DNA from: Desulfuromonadales bacterium
GTDB taxonomy: Bacteria; Desulfobacterota; Desulfuromonadia; Geobacterales; Pseudopelobacteraceae
Direction: 5' to 3'
Assembly: GCA_013377095.1 (NCBI GenBank)
Contig: JACAAY010000014.1
Coordinates: 1 to 64,000, forward strand
Length of the DNA: 64,000 nucleotides
Shown here: positions 51,993 through 60,678 of the stretch, piece after piece
How positions within the stretch are numbered: the first letter of the stretch is position 1
Layout of the letters: each line of letters opens with the position of its first letter
Translations under genes and position numbers: made by a program
Notes under the pieces: model-generated
Database searches by the model: none
What the model was told of the DNA's origin: nothing
What the model saw: the letters and a program-made list of their open reading frames with translations, nothing else

Positions 51993-52508
51993 TCAAGTTC
52001 TTGTCAGGTGTTGGATCAGTGTCCCATGTTGAGGAAAACGGCTGGTCAGATCTGTGCGGTCGGCCATTTCAAAATCGTTGAAATCAAAGCCGGGGGCCAC
52101 GGTACAGCCAACCAGGGAGAAGTCTCCCTGTGGCTCTGCCCCGAACCAGCAACCGGCCGGTACCACCGCTTGAAATCGTTCTCCGCTTTTCGCATCCCGA
52201 CCCAGAGGTATGTCATACTGTTCCCCCTCGGGGGTAAGTACAGACACTATCAAGGGCGCGCCTTCATGGAAATGCCAGATTTCATCGGATCTGATGCGGT
52301 GCAGGGCTGAGAATTGTCCCCGTTCCAGCAGGAAATAGATGGCGGTGCAGAGGGATCGCGGCCCATTGAAACGGTCCGGTAGGCCAGCAGGGGGGATGGA
52401 TTCGGAAGCGCGGTAGGTTTCGCGGAACCAGCCCCCTTCGGGGTGAGGAATTAATCCGAGGGTGTTGATCCAGAAAGTTGCGCTATGGCGAGAGTCATGT
52501 GTGGGCAT
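51993..52508 (-). CDS. DUF985 cupin protein
   Basis: A 171-residue small cupin: GLIPHPEGGWFRETYRA, then the metal-type HRIRSDEIWHFHEG motif, and PAGCWFGAEP. DUF985 proteins are structurally cupins with unknown substrates. Immediately precedes the hypothetical gene and follows the amber-interrupted gene by 33 nt. Confidence 0.88.
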   Translation of the reverse strand: MPTHDSRHSATFWINTLGLIPHPEGGWFRETYRASESIPPAGLPDRFNGPRSLCTAIYFLLERGQFSALHRIRSDEIWHFHEGAPLIVSVLTPEGEQYDIPLGRDAKSGERFQAVVPAGCWFGAEPQGDFSLVGCTVAPGFDFNDFEMADRTDLTSRFPQHGTLIQHLTRT

Positions 52509-52541
52509 CTTTTATAGGTATCCCGGTACGTTTTGATTCAT

Positions 52542-52913
52542 CTACAGTAACTGTATCTCGCTCACCCTGACGATCAGCAACTCCTGGCGAAAGCGTCTGG
52601 CCAGTTCTTCCCGGTAACAGCGCCACTAGGCCCGGTCCGGCGAGTCGGTCATAACCTCATAGATGACGATCTCGTCACGAATTGTCAAGGAGGGCGTTTC
52701 CCGCCACATCCCCTCGGCCGGAGAGCGCAAGTAGGCGGTGACTCCACCGAAGCGCTCCGCCAGTTCATCCCGCACACGGGTGTAATCCTGCTGGCGAAAG
52801 GGAGTGCCGCTGTTGTCGTAGAGCGGCAGGAGGATCTGGATCAGGTATAAGGCGCTGTTCTCCAGGATCTGCTGTTGCGGATCCCCATATATACTGTTTT
52901 TCTCTGTGGACAA
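52542..52913 (-). pseudogene. Hypothetical gene interrupted by an in-frame amber codon
   Basis: From TTG 52913 the frame encodes 95 residues (LIQILLPLYDNSGTPFRQQD, RDELAERFGGVTAYLRSPAEG) and stops at TAG 52628-52626. The same frame continues for 27 protein-like codons, WRCYREELARRFRQELLIVR then VSEIQLL, to a second TAG at 52542. The continuation is chemically coherent (RA-stop-WRCYREELARRFR), and one base change, TAG to TGG, would restore a 123-residue protein. Start is uncertain; no ribosome binding site seen. It may be a nonsense mutation, sequencing error or readthrough site. Confidence 0.7.
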
Positions 52914-53086
52914 AGTTGAGTAGGGGCCATTCTGCCAACTTTTGTGGATACTACCCTTACCACACTTCCGACACTTGGCAAAGTCTAATGCAACTGCACG
53001 TCTTTTACCCAGTCATCTGCCGGATTTTATATTGCATTCGCATTTTCCCTATGGCACTTTCCCCTCCAATCCCGGAGGAATCGCGC

Positions 53087-54637
53087 ATGCCCCACAAGCC
53101 CCGCCTGTTTGCCGTTGGTGATATCAACGCCTTCTTCGGCCTGATGCTGGACAACCTTTCCGACCTGGTCATCATGGCCGCCATTCTGACCGGTGTCTTC
53201 GGCATGCCGCGTGAGCTGGTGTTGGGCAAGATGCTGCCAGGAAGCGCCATGGGGGTGCTGGCGGGCGACCTGCTCTACTCTTGGATGGCTTGGCGGCTGG
53301 CCCGACGCAGCGGGCGTGACGATGTGACCGCCATGCCGCTGGGATTGGACACACCCTCCACCTTTGGCATGGCCTTCGGTGTGATCGGTCCCTGTTATCT
53401 GACCACCAAAGACGCTCACCTGACCTGGCAGGTGGCCATGGCGGTGATCGTCATGATGGGGCTCTTCAAGATCGGCGTCTCCTTTTGTGGCCCGACCCTG
53501 CGGCGGGTGATTCCCCGCGCCGGTCTGCTGGGAAGCATCGCGGCTGTGGCGCTGCTGCTGATCGCCTACCTTCCGTTCCTCAAATTGTTCGCCTCTCCGG
53601 TGGTCGGCTTTCTCTCCCTGGGGATCGTCTTTATCTCGCTCCTGGCGCGCTTCAGGCTGCCGCTCGCCATTCCCGGCGCTTTGGCGGGCATCCTCTGCGG
53701 TACCCTTGGCCATTACCTGCTGAGTACCTTTGGGCTGCTTCCCCAGGGGGCAGCGCTTGTTCCGCATGCGCTGGAACTGGCCATTCATCTGCCGCTCCCC
53801 ACACTCGAATTCCTGCCCGGCATGCCGCGGGCACTTGGTTATCTGCCGCTGGCGATCCCCTTTGCCCTGGCAACGGTGGTGGGGGGGGTGGATGTGACCG
53901 AGAGCGCGGCGGTAGCCGGCGATGACTACAACACCCGCGATATCCTGCTGGTGGAGGGTTTTGCCACCCTGCTGGCCGGCCTGTGCGGTGGCGTGATCCA
54001 GTCCTGCCCCTACATCGGCCATCCGGCCTACAAGGAGATGGGGGGACGCTCCGGTTATACCATTGCCACGGCGCTCTTCGTCGGCCTGGGAGCGGTGCTG
54101 GGTTATCTCTCCTTCTTTGTGGGGTTGCTGCCCGAAGCTGCCGTGGCGCCGATTCTGATCTTCATCGGTATCGAAATTACGGCCCAGGCCTTTGAGGCAA
54201 CCCCCCGCGAGCATTATCGCGCCGTGGTGATCTCCTTTATTCCGGTAATCGCCTGTCTGATCTCGATCGAATTCGGCCAGTTGCTGGACGGCTTGGGCAA
54301 AAGCGCTGCCGATCTGGCCGGCGACCTGCTGCAGACCTACAGGACCACGACCATGATGGGCAACGGTTTCATTGTTACCGCATTGCTATGGGGGGCGGCT
54401 TTTGCCCATGTGCTTGATCACCGGCCTGGTCGGGCTGCGTTGTATCTGGCGATCTGCAGTCTGCTGACCCTGTGCGGTGTGATGCATTCGCCGCTTCCCA
54501 GCGGGGCGGTCTTTTCGCCGCTGACGCCACCATCACCCCTTGTCTGGCATCTGGCAACCGGTTACCTTGTCATGGCCCTGACCTTTGCGGCGCTGGAGTT
54601 TGTACGGGGTACTCAAAAACAGGATATTCTTGGATAG
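53087..54637 (+). CDS. NCS2-like purine/uracil permease family protein
   Basis: A 516-residue inner-membrane protein with about 12 helices, weakly related to nucleobase permeases: GDINAFFGLMLDNLSDLV at the start, DDVTAMPLGLDTPSTFGMAF, VVGGVDVTESAAVAGDDY and SCPYIGHPAYKEMGGRSGY. Substrate unknown. I place the start at ATG 53087 with GGAGGA eight nt upstream; the frame extends to 52916 but the added residues are not membrane-protein-like and would overlap the divergent gene's promoter. Confidence 0.8.
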   Translation: MPHKPRLFAVGDINAFFGLMLDNLSDLVIMAAILTGVFGMPRELVLGKMLPGSAMGVLAGDLLYSWMAWRLARRSGRDDVTAMPLGLDTPSTFGMAFGVIGPCYLTTKDAHLTWQVAMAVIVMMGLFKIGVSFCGPTLRRVIPRAGLLGSIAAVALLLIAYLPFLKLFASPVVGFLSLGIVFISLLARFRLPLAIPGALAGILCGTLGHYLLSTFGLLPQGAALVPHALELAIHLPLPTLEFLPGMPRALGYLPLAIPFALATVVGGVDVTESAAVAGDDYNTRDILLVEGFATLLAGLCGGVIQSCPYIGHPAYKEMGGRSGYTIATALFVGLGAVLGYLSFFVGLLPEAAVAPILIFIGIEITAQAFEATPREHYRAVVISFIPVIACLISIEFGQLLDGLGKSAADLAGDLLQTYRTTTMMGNGFIVTALLWGAAFAHVLDHRPGRAALYLAICSLLTLCGVMHSPLPSGAVFSPLTPPSPLVWHLATGYLVMALTFAALEFVRGTQKQDILG

Positions 54638-54741
54638 ATATTTCCGTAATCCGTCTGTTGCCAGGTTTGGAGGTGAGGACTCTTTGCGGATGACGAGAGG
54701 TATTACCTTGCCATCCCCCATGGTTATGGCACAATAACCCC

Positions 54742-55668
54742 ATGAATAGCTCCTCGGGAAAAGTTCTGGTTACCGGCGTAACCGGTTTTATCGGCAGGCG
54801 GCTGACGCTTGCGCTGCTGAAGTTGGGGTATAGTGTACGCTGCATGGTGCGCAGGGATGGGTCGGGTATTCCCGATGAAGCCGACTGTGTGCGGGGCGAC
54901 ATGCTGGAGCCCGCAACCCTGGACGCTGCGCTTGAGGGGATTGACACAGCCTATTATCTGGTACATTCCATGGCCGCGGGCCGGGCCGGCTTTGAGCGGC
55001 GTGACCGTACGGCTGCCGAGAACTTTGTTTCCGCGGCCAACCTGGCCGGGATTCGGCGGGTGATCTACCTGGGGGGACTGGGTGAGACCGGTGACGAGCT
55101 TTCCGAGCATCTCAAGAGCCGCCTGGAAGTGGCTGCTATACTCGGCTCGGGGAAGTTTGCGACAACCTTTCTGCGGGCGGCTGTTATCATCGGGGCTTCG
55201 GGCGCCTCCTTCGAGATGGTGCGCTGCCTGGTGAACCGTCTGCCACTCATGGTCACACCGCTCTGGGTGGCAACCCGCTGCCAGCCGATTGCGGTGGATG
55301 ACGTGATCGCCTATCTGACCGGCTGTCTGGCTGACGAACGGACCGCCGGCAGGACCTTTGATATCGGAGGTCCGGAGGTTCTTACCTACCGGGAGATGAT
55401 GGAGCGTTTCGCCCGCATCGAGGGCAGAAAACTCTATATTCTGCCGGTGCCGGTTTTGACTCCCAAGCTGTCATCTTACTGGGTCGGCTTTGTCACCACG
55501 GTGCCTGCCTCCGTGTCCAGACCGCTGATCGAAGGGCTGAAAAATGAGGTCATCTGCCGGGAAAACTCCATCCGCGACCTGATCCCGATCCCTTTGACGC
55601 CCTATGACACGGCAGTGACCAGGGCGCTTTTAGAACTGTCATCATCAACTCAAACAGTCCGCCAATGA
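54742..55668 (+). CDS. SDR-type NAD(P)-binding oxidoreductase (NDUFA9-like)
   Basis: A 308-residue Rossmann-fold protein: VTGVTGFIGRRLTLALL at the N-terminus, VRGDMLEPATLDAALEGIDT, AYYLVHSMAAG, GVTRVIYLGGL-like IRRVIYLGGLGE and FDIGGPEVLTYREMM. Matches the atypical complex I NDUFA9-like/NmrA-like branch of short-chain dehydrogenases; substrate unknown. Start 54742 has no clear ribosome binding site. Confidence 0.85.
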   Translation: MNSSSGKVLVTGVTGFIGRRLTLALLKLGYSVRCMVRRDGSGIPDEADCVRGDMLEPATLDAALEGIDTAYYLVHSMAAGRAGFERRDRTAAENFVSAANLAGIRRVIYLGGLGETGDELSEHLKSRLEVAAILGSGKFATTFLRAAVIIGASGASFEMVRCLVNRLPLMVTPLWVATRCQPIAVDDVIAYLTGCLADERTAGRTFDIGGPEVLTYREMMERFARIEGRKLYILPVPVLTPKLSSYWVGFVTTVPASVSRPLIEGLKNEVICRENSIRDLIPIPLTPYDTAVTRALLELSSSTQTVRQ

Positions 55669-55703
55669 GGCTGGGCTGACAATGTCACGAGGAGGAAATG
55701 GTT

Positions 55704-56360
55704 ATGAAAAAGATTGGTGTTGTATTGTCCGGGTGTGGCGTGCGTGACGGAAGCGAAATTCACGAGGCGGTCCTGACTCTGCTGGCCATTGATCAGTGCG
55801 GGGCCGAGGCGGTTTGCATGGCTCCCGATATCGAATTCCCCGAGACGGATCATCTGACCATGCAGGAAACCGGAGCGAAGCGCAATGTTCTGGTGGAGTC
55901 GGCCCGTATTGCCCGCGGAAATATCCGCAATATCAAAGAGATCAAGGCTGCTGACCTGGATGCGATTGTGTTGCCGGGCGGGTTTGGAGCTGCAAAAAAC
56001 CTGTGTGATTTCGCCATGAAGGGTGCCGCTGCATCGGTAAACTCCGAGGTGGCTCGCCTGCTGAAGGAGATGGCCGCAGCCAAGAAACCGATCGGCGCCA
56101 TCTGCATCGCGCCGGTGGTTATTGCGGCTGTGCTGGGCAAGGAATTGGCGCCCACGGTCACCATCGGCAATGATGCTGCCACAGCCGCGGAAATCGAGAA
56201 AACCGGCGCGGTTCATCAGGAGTGCCCGGTGACTAGCGTGATCGTGGATTGCGACAAAATGATCGTTACCACCCCGGCCTATATGCTCGCCAACCGTATC
56301 TCCCAGGTGTACGAGGGGATTGGCAAGTGCGTGAAAGATGTGTATTCGCTGATATCATAG
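55704..56360 (+). CDS. elbB: ElbB-type glyoxalase/DJ-1 family protein
   Basis: A 218-residue class I glutamine amidotransferase-like protein: GVVLSGCGVRDGSEIHEAV, then NVLVESARIARG, VLPGGFGAAKNLCDFA, and the nucleophile elbow GAICIAPVVIA with Cys. ElbB has been reported as a glyoxalase. GGAGG is two nt before ATG 55698 and eight before ATG 55704, favouring 55704. Confidence 0.9.
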   Translation: MKKIGVVLSGCGVRDGSEIHEAVLTLLAIDQCGAEAVCMAPDIEFPETDHLTMQETGAKRNVLVESARIARGNIRNIKEIKAADLDAIVLPGGFGAAKNLCDFAMKGAAASVNSEVARLLKEMAAAKKPIGAICIAPVVIAAVLGKELAPTVTIGNDAATAAEIEKTGAVHQECPVTSVIVDCDKMIVTTPAYMLANRISQVYEGIGKCVKDVYSLIS

Positions 56361-56406
56361 ATTCGCGCCGCCATGGGGCGGTGATACCGTTCCTCAGGAC
56401 CTGCCA

Positions 56407-57663
56407 TTGACGAAACTTGCCCTGCTCATTCTTTTTGTCGCGGAGACCGCCTTTACCTACTGGTTGCGGTATATTAATCTGGAGCACCTCAAACAACAAG
56501 GAGCAACCGTTCCCGCGGGGTTTGAAGATGCTCTGGATGAAGAAAAACTTCGCGCAAGCACCGCCTACACCTTCGATTCCAGCCGCCTGGGGTTGTGGGA
56601 GTCGCTGTTTGACAACCTGCTGCTGATCGTATTTCTGTTCGGGGGAGCGCTGACGATCTATGATCCTTTCGTCGTTGGCCTGACTAGCCAGCTTATAGCG
56701 AACGGGGTCTGCTTTTTCCTGATTCTGGTTTGGCTCCAGACCCTGCTGGGTATCCCCTTTGACCTGTACGGCACCTTTCGTATCGAGGCCCGCTATGGTT
56801 TTAACACCACTACCGTTCGGTTGTGGTGTACTGATTTTCTGAAATCGCAAGCCATCGGTACGCTACTGTTGATGGTTCTGATGGGGGCTGCGTTCTGGTT
56901 GATCCAGTGGAGTCCGGATCGCTGGTGGATCTGGGTCTGGTCCTTCATGGCAGTTTTCAGCCTGTTCATGATGTTTATTTCCCCTTACGTGATTGAGCCG
57001 CTGTTCAACAAGTTCGAGCCGGTTACGGAAGCAGGTCTGGAGGATGATATCCGGGTCATGATGGAAAAGGCCGGGCTTAAGGTGGGGCGGGTGATGCAGA
57101 TGGATGCTTCCCGACGCAGCAAGCATTCCAATGCGTACTTCACCGGCATCGGCAAGGTCAAGCGTATTGTACTCTATGACACGCTGATCAAGCAAATGAG
57201 CCATGGCGAGATCGTGGCGGTGCTGGCCCACGAAATCGGTCACTGGAAAAAGGGACATGTCTGGAAACGGTTGCTGTGGGCAGAGGTGATGGCGTTGATC
57301 GGGTCGTGGGTCAGCTTCCAGCTGTTACACTGGCCGGGCCTGCCGGGAATCCTGGGTCTACCCGAAACTATTTCATTGCCGGCCAGGATGGTTGTCGTTG
57401 GTTTTATTGCTTCCCTGGCTCTGTTCCCCTTGACGCCCTTCTCTGCCTGGCGCTCACGCTGTCACGAGTGGGAGGCGGACCGTTTTGCGGCTGACCTGAC
57501 CGGCCGGCCGCGGGACTTGGCCTCGGCCATGGTCAAGCTGTCGGTGGAAAATCTCTCAAATCTGTTTCCCCATGCGTTGTATGCCGCATTTTACTATTCC
57601 CATCCCCCGGCGGTTGAACGGGTGAGGGTGCTGCGGGAATGGGCCGATGAATCCGAGCGCTGA
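56407..57663 (+). CDS. M48 Ste24-type membrane metalloprotease
   Basis: A 418-residue integral-membrane zinc protease resembling CAAX prenyl protease 1. Five to six helices precede the zinc site HEIGHWKKGH, and the third ligand lies in WEADRFAADL. RRSKHSNAYFTGIGKVKRIV is characteristic of Ste24-like enzymes. Start TTG 56407 gives the hydrophobic N-terminus. The natural bacterial substrate is unknown. Third M48 protein in the window. Confidence 0.92.
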   Translation: MTKLALLILFVAETAFTYWLRYINLEHLKQQGATVPAGFEDALDEEKLRASTAYTFDSSRLGLWESLFDNLLLIVFLFGGALTIYDPFVVGLTSQLIANGVCFFLILVWLQTLLGIPFDLYGTFRIEARYGFNTTTVRLWCTDFLKSQAIGTLLLMVLMGAAFWLIQWSPDRWWIWVWSFMAVFSLFMMFISPYVIEPLFNKFEPVTEAGLEDDIRVMMEKAGLKVGRVMQMDASRRSKHSNAYFTGIGKVKRIVLYDTLIKQMSHGEIVAVLAHEIGHWKKGHVWKRLLWAEVMALIGSWVSFQLLHWPGLPGILGLPETISLPARMVVVGFIASLALFPLTPFSAWRSRCHEWEADRFAADLTGRPRDLASAMVKLSVENLSNLFPHALYAAFYYSHPPAVERVRVLREWADESER

Positions 57664-57755
57664 CCCTTAGAGGGTTGGCGGCTTCGAGTCGTTGACCCCA
57701 GGGCACATTGCTGTCCGGTTTACCCAGGTGTCGGGCGGTTCAGAGATTATATCCG

Positions 57756-57784
57756 TTGACATACCCGCTGAGCTTGGCTAATCT
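57756..57784 (+). promoter_or_regulatory. Sigma70 promoter of the htrA-type gene
   Basis: A consensus TTGACA (57756-57761), 17-nt spacer, and TAATCT (57779-57784). A start near 57791 would give a leader of about 40 nt. Confidence 0.7.
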
Positions 57785-57829
57785 TTCACATTGAAATTGC
57801 ACGTTGCTCATTTTCTTTTTCAGGTCAGA

Positions 57830-59260
57830 ATGTCAATGATCCATTATATTCGAATACTTCTAGCCGTTAGTATTTGCTCCCTGGTTGTTTCCGGGGTTGT
57901 CGGTTGCTCTGGCAAGGGTGATTCTCCGCTTTTCTTCGAGTCAAAACGCAAGGGAGGAAGCGCCGAAGCCCCGGTCAAGGACGTTCCAAGTGATATCCTT
58001 GCTAGCCAGAAGGCTTTCAGCATGATCGCTAAAAAAGTGACACCCTGCGTGGTCAACGTTTCCACCATCAGTAAGAAGATGGCGGTTCAGCCTTTTTTTG
58101 AAATGTCCCCTTTTTTCGAGGACTTTTTTGGCGGTCCCCAGTATAAACAGAACAAGAGCCTGGGGTCTGGTTTTATCATCAGCAAAGACGGTTATATTGT
58201 GACCAACGATCATGTCGTACGAGACGCGGAGAAAATCCAGGTGAAACTCTCCAACGACAAGGTCTACGATGCCAAGGTGGTGGGTGGCGACCACAAGACC
58301 GATATCGCTGTGATCAAAATCAACGCCAGCGATCTTCCGGTAGCTGTGCTGGGCGATTCGGATAAGCTTGAGGTCGGGCAATGGGCAATTGCCATAGGTA
58401 ATCCCTTCGGCCTTGATCGAACCATGACGGTGGGAGTTATATCGGCAACCGGGCGATCCAATGTCGGGATCGAAACCTACGAAAATTTCATCCAGACTGA
58501 TGCTTCCATCAATCCCGGCAACTCCGGTGGACCGTTACTGAATGTCTACGGCGAGGTGATCGGTATCAATACCGCTATTGTGGCGGCGGGTCAGGGGATT
58601 GGTTTTGCCATTCCGGTTTCCATGGCAAAACCGATTTTTACCCAGCTTATCAATAAGGGGAACGTCAGCCGCGGATGGATGGGTGTTTCCATTCAACCGG
58701 TTACCGAAGAACTGGCGCAGTCGTTCGGCTTGCGCAGTACCAGGGGCGCCCTCATTAATGCTGTGATGTCGGGGAGTCCCGCTGAGAAGGCCGGCATTCG
58801 TCAGGGAGATGTTGTCGTCGCGTTTAATGGTGGTGACGTTAAGGATCCGGCGCATCTGCAGCGTCTCGTGGCAGAGGTGGGGATCGGCAAGACGGTCAGG
58901 GTGAGCGTGTTCCGCGATGGCAGGACGGTTGAGCTCACCATGACACTGGCAAATGCTGACTCCGTCCCCCAGGCCAGGCGCGGAGGCGGTGGTGAACGCC
59001 AGCAGGGGCAATCCGATCCGCTGGGCTTGATTGTGGAGGATGCCGTTGGTGAAGGTGTGGTGGTTGTTGACCTTGCCCGCGGCGGTGCTGCTGCAGAAGT
59101 CGGCATGATGCGTGGTGACGTGATCGTTTCGATTAATCGCAAACGAATTGCCAACACAGCCGATTACCAGAAAACGATTCGTCAGGCACAGGGACGCTCT
59201 CTGATCGTTCTGGTTCGGCGTGGCGATGCTAGTATCTATTTTGCCTTGAAATCCAAGTAG
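57830..59260 (+). CDS. HtrA/DegP-like serine protease with predicted lipoprotein signal
   Basis: A 476-residue Do-family protease: trypsin-like domain with His128 (TNDHVV), Asp157 (KTDIAV) and Ser232 (NPGNSGGPL), then two PDZ domains (about 285-375, GWMGVSIQPV; about 400-470). The N-terminus ends in VVSGVVGCSG, a lipobox-like sequence, so the protein may be lipid-anchored instead of soluble periplasmic. Starts at ATG 57830 or 57836; the TTG at 57791 is upstream of the signal. Degrades misfolded envelope proteins. Confidence 0.93.
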   Translation: MSMIHYIRILLAVSICSLVVSGVVGCSGKGDSPLFFESKRKGGSAEAPVKDVPSDILASQKAFSMIAKKVTPCVVNVSTISKKMAVQPFFEMSPFFEDFFGGPQYKQNKSLGSGFIISKDGYIVTNDHVVRDAEKIQVKLSNDKVYDAKVVGGDHKTDIAVIKINASDLPVAVLGDSDKLEVGQWAIAIGNPFGLDRTMTVGVISATGRSNVGIETYENFIQTDASINPGNSGGPLLNVYGEVIGINTAIVAAGQGIGFAIPVSMAKPIFTQLINKGNVSRGWMGVSIQPVTEELAQSFGLRSTRGALINAVMSGSPAEKAGIRQGDVVVAFNGGDVKDPAHLQRLVAEVGIGKTVRVSVFRDGRTVELTMTLANADSVPQARRGGGGERQQGQSDPLGLIVEDAVGEGVVVVDLARGGAAAEVGMMRGDVIVSINRKRIANTADYQKTIRQAQGRSLIVLVRRGDASIYFALKSK

Positions 59261-59304
59261 TATTCACCCGCGCATCACTAACGACGCTTGAGAAAAGAGC
59301 AGCC

Positions 59305-59568
59305 ATGAACGTGATCGACAATCCTGAACAGGCCAAACGCCTTGCAAGAGCCATTATTTCCGACGTAGCTATTTATAACAAGGAGAAGGTGGAAAGTGGC
59401 ATCAAGAACGATGACATTTTTGACACGCTTCAGGAACAACTGGAGGAAGGGCGGCAGCACTTCTTTTCACGCGTTTCGCCTGATTTGAAGCCTGAGCAGA
59501 TCTATGACCTGGCTGTTGTGGATGTGCTCATCAAGCGCGCCGGCAAGATTGAGTCATCCATCTGGTAG
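59305..59568 (+). CDS. Small helical hypothetical protein
   Basis: An 87-residue, mostly helical, charged protein (ARAIISDVAIYNKEKVESGI, IYDLAVVDVLIKRAGKIE). No domain recognised; no signal or membrane segment. It lies 44 nt after htrA and is followed by a terminator. A Geobacter-type conserved small protein is likely, since coding bias is normal. Confidence 0.75.
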   Translation: MNVIDNPEQAKRLARAIISDVAIYNKEKVESGIKNDDIFDTLQEQLEEGRQHFFSRVSPDLKPEQIYDLAVVDVLIKRAGKIESSIW

Positions 59569-59597
59569 CTGACAGGTTGCCTGTGTAATCGGAACGG

Positions 59598-59628
59598 GGC
59601 GTACCTTCTGTATGGGGGTACGCCTTTT
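59598..59628 (+). terminator. Intrinsic terminator
   Basis: GGCGTACC (59598-59605) pairs with GGTACGCC (59617-59624), followed by TTTT. It ends the htrA/small-protein unit. Confidence 0.75.
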
Positions 59629-59667
59629 GTGTCTGACTGTGAGCGGATTGAATAGAAAAAGGATCCC

Positions 59668-60615
59668 ATGATCATAACGTTTCCCCTAGATTCCGAGTCA
59701 ATCAGACTTGATCATTTTCTTTGCCGTGAACTTCGTACGGAAACGCGTTCGGCAGTGCAGCGTTTGATTGAGTCGGGAAACATACGTGTCAATGACAGGC
59801 AGGTCCGCCCTTCGTTAAAGCTGAAAGGGGGGGAACGAATCCTTGTCGAAATACCGGAACCGGTGGCGGCCGAGCCCTTGCCGGAATCCATCCCGCTTGA
59901 AGTGCTGTATGAAGATTCCGATCTGATTGTTATTAACAAACCGGCCGGAATGGTTGTACACCCTGCCGCGGGAAACAGTTCCGGTACCCTGGTGAATGCA
60001 TTGCTGGCGCACTGTAGCGATCTTTCGGGAATTGGTGGAGAACTGCGTCCCGGCATCGTTCACCGGTTGGACAAGGGGACCTCGGGTGTGATGGTGGCGG
60101 CCAAAAACGACCATGCACACCAGGTTCTTTCCGCACAATTCAGTGTGCATTCCACCAAACGCATCTATCAGGCGCTGGTCTATGGAAACCCGCCCCTTGA
60201 TTCGGGGAAACTGGAAGGCATAATCGGTCGACATCCCACGGAGCGCCTGCGCCTTTCCGGTCTGGCGCAGCATGGTAAACTCGCTGTTACCCGCTGGCGG
60301 GTGTGCGGCCGCTTCGGCAGAATATCATTGGTGGAGTTACGCCTTGAGACAGGCCGGACACATCAAATCCGTGTGCACATGACCGAAGCAGGTTTTCCCC
60401 TGGTTGGTGACCCGCTGTATCCCGATGGGGGTAGATTCAACAACATCACTGACGTTAGGTTGCGTAAGTTGATAACCGCTCTTGGCAGGCAGGCGCTGCA
60501 TGCCCGCACCCTTGGTTTTGTTCACCCCGTCACCGAAAAGTATCTCGAATTTTCAGCCGAGTTGCCGCCGGATATGGCTGACGTGCTTGAATATCTGGAG
60601 CGTGTGATCGCATAG
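59668..60615 (+). CDS. rluD: RluD-family 23S rRNA pseudouridine synthase
   Basis: A 315-residue enzyme with N-terminal S4 RNA-binding domain (about 12-75, LDHFLCRELRTETRSAVQRL) and RluA-type catalytic domain. Asp135 in HRLDKGTSGVMV is the nucleophile; VVHPAAGNSSGTLVNALL and ETGRTHQIRVHM are further hallmarks. RluD specificity (positions 1911/1915/1917) is inferred from family level. Confidence 0.92.
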   Translation: MIITFPLDSESIRLDHFLCRELRTETRSAVQRLIESGNIRVNDRQVRPSLKLKGGERILVEIPEPVAAEPLPESIPLEVLYEDSDLIVINKPAGMVVHPAAGNSSGTLVNALLAHCSDLSGIGGELRPGIVHRLDKGTSGVMVAAKNDHAHQVLSAQFSVHSTKRIYQALVYGNPPLDSGKLEGIIGRHPTERLRLSGLAQHGKLAVTRWRVCGRFGRISLVELRLETGRTHQIRVHMTEAGFPLVGDPLYPDGGRFNNITDVRLRKLITALGRQALHARTLGFVHPVTEKYLEFSAELPPDMADVLEYLERVIA

Positions 60616-60678
60616 ACGCATCTTCGTCACGGCGGGCAGATGGCAGTTTAACGTGCCGGACATAAAGAGGATATTTAT

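Noticed and set aside
52914-53015. Upstream extension of the amber-interrupted gene with a CxxC motif (AKCRKCGKG)
   Set aside because: The frame is open, but no ATG, GTG or TTG start lies in it and no ribosome binding site; likely chance.
53027-54214. Antisense frame (395 codons) opposite the permease
   Set aside because: Low-complexity His/Gln/Gly composition, typical of the complement of a GC-rich membrane-protein gene.
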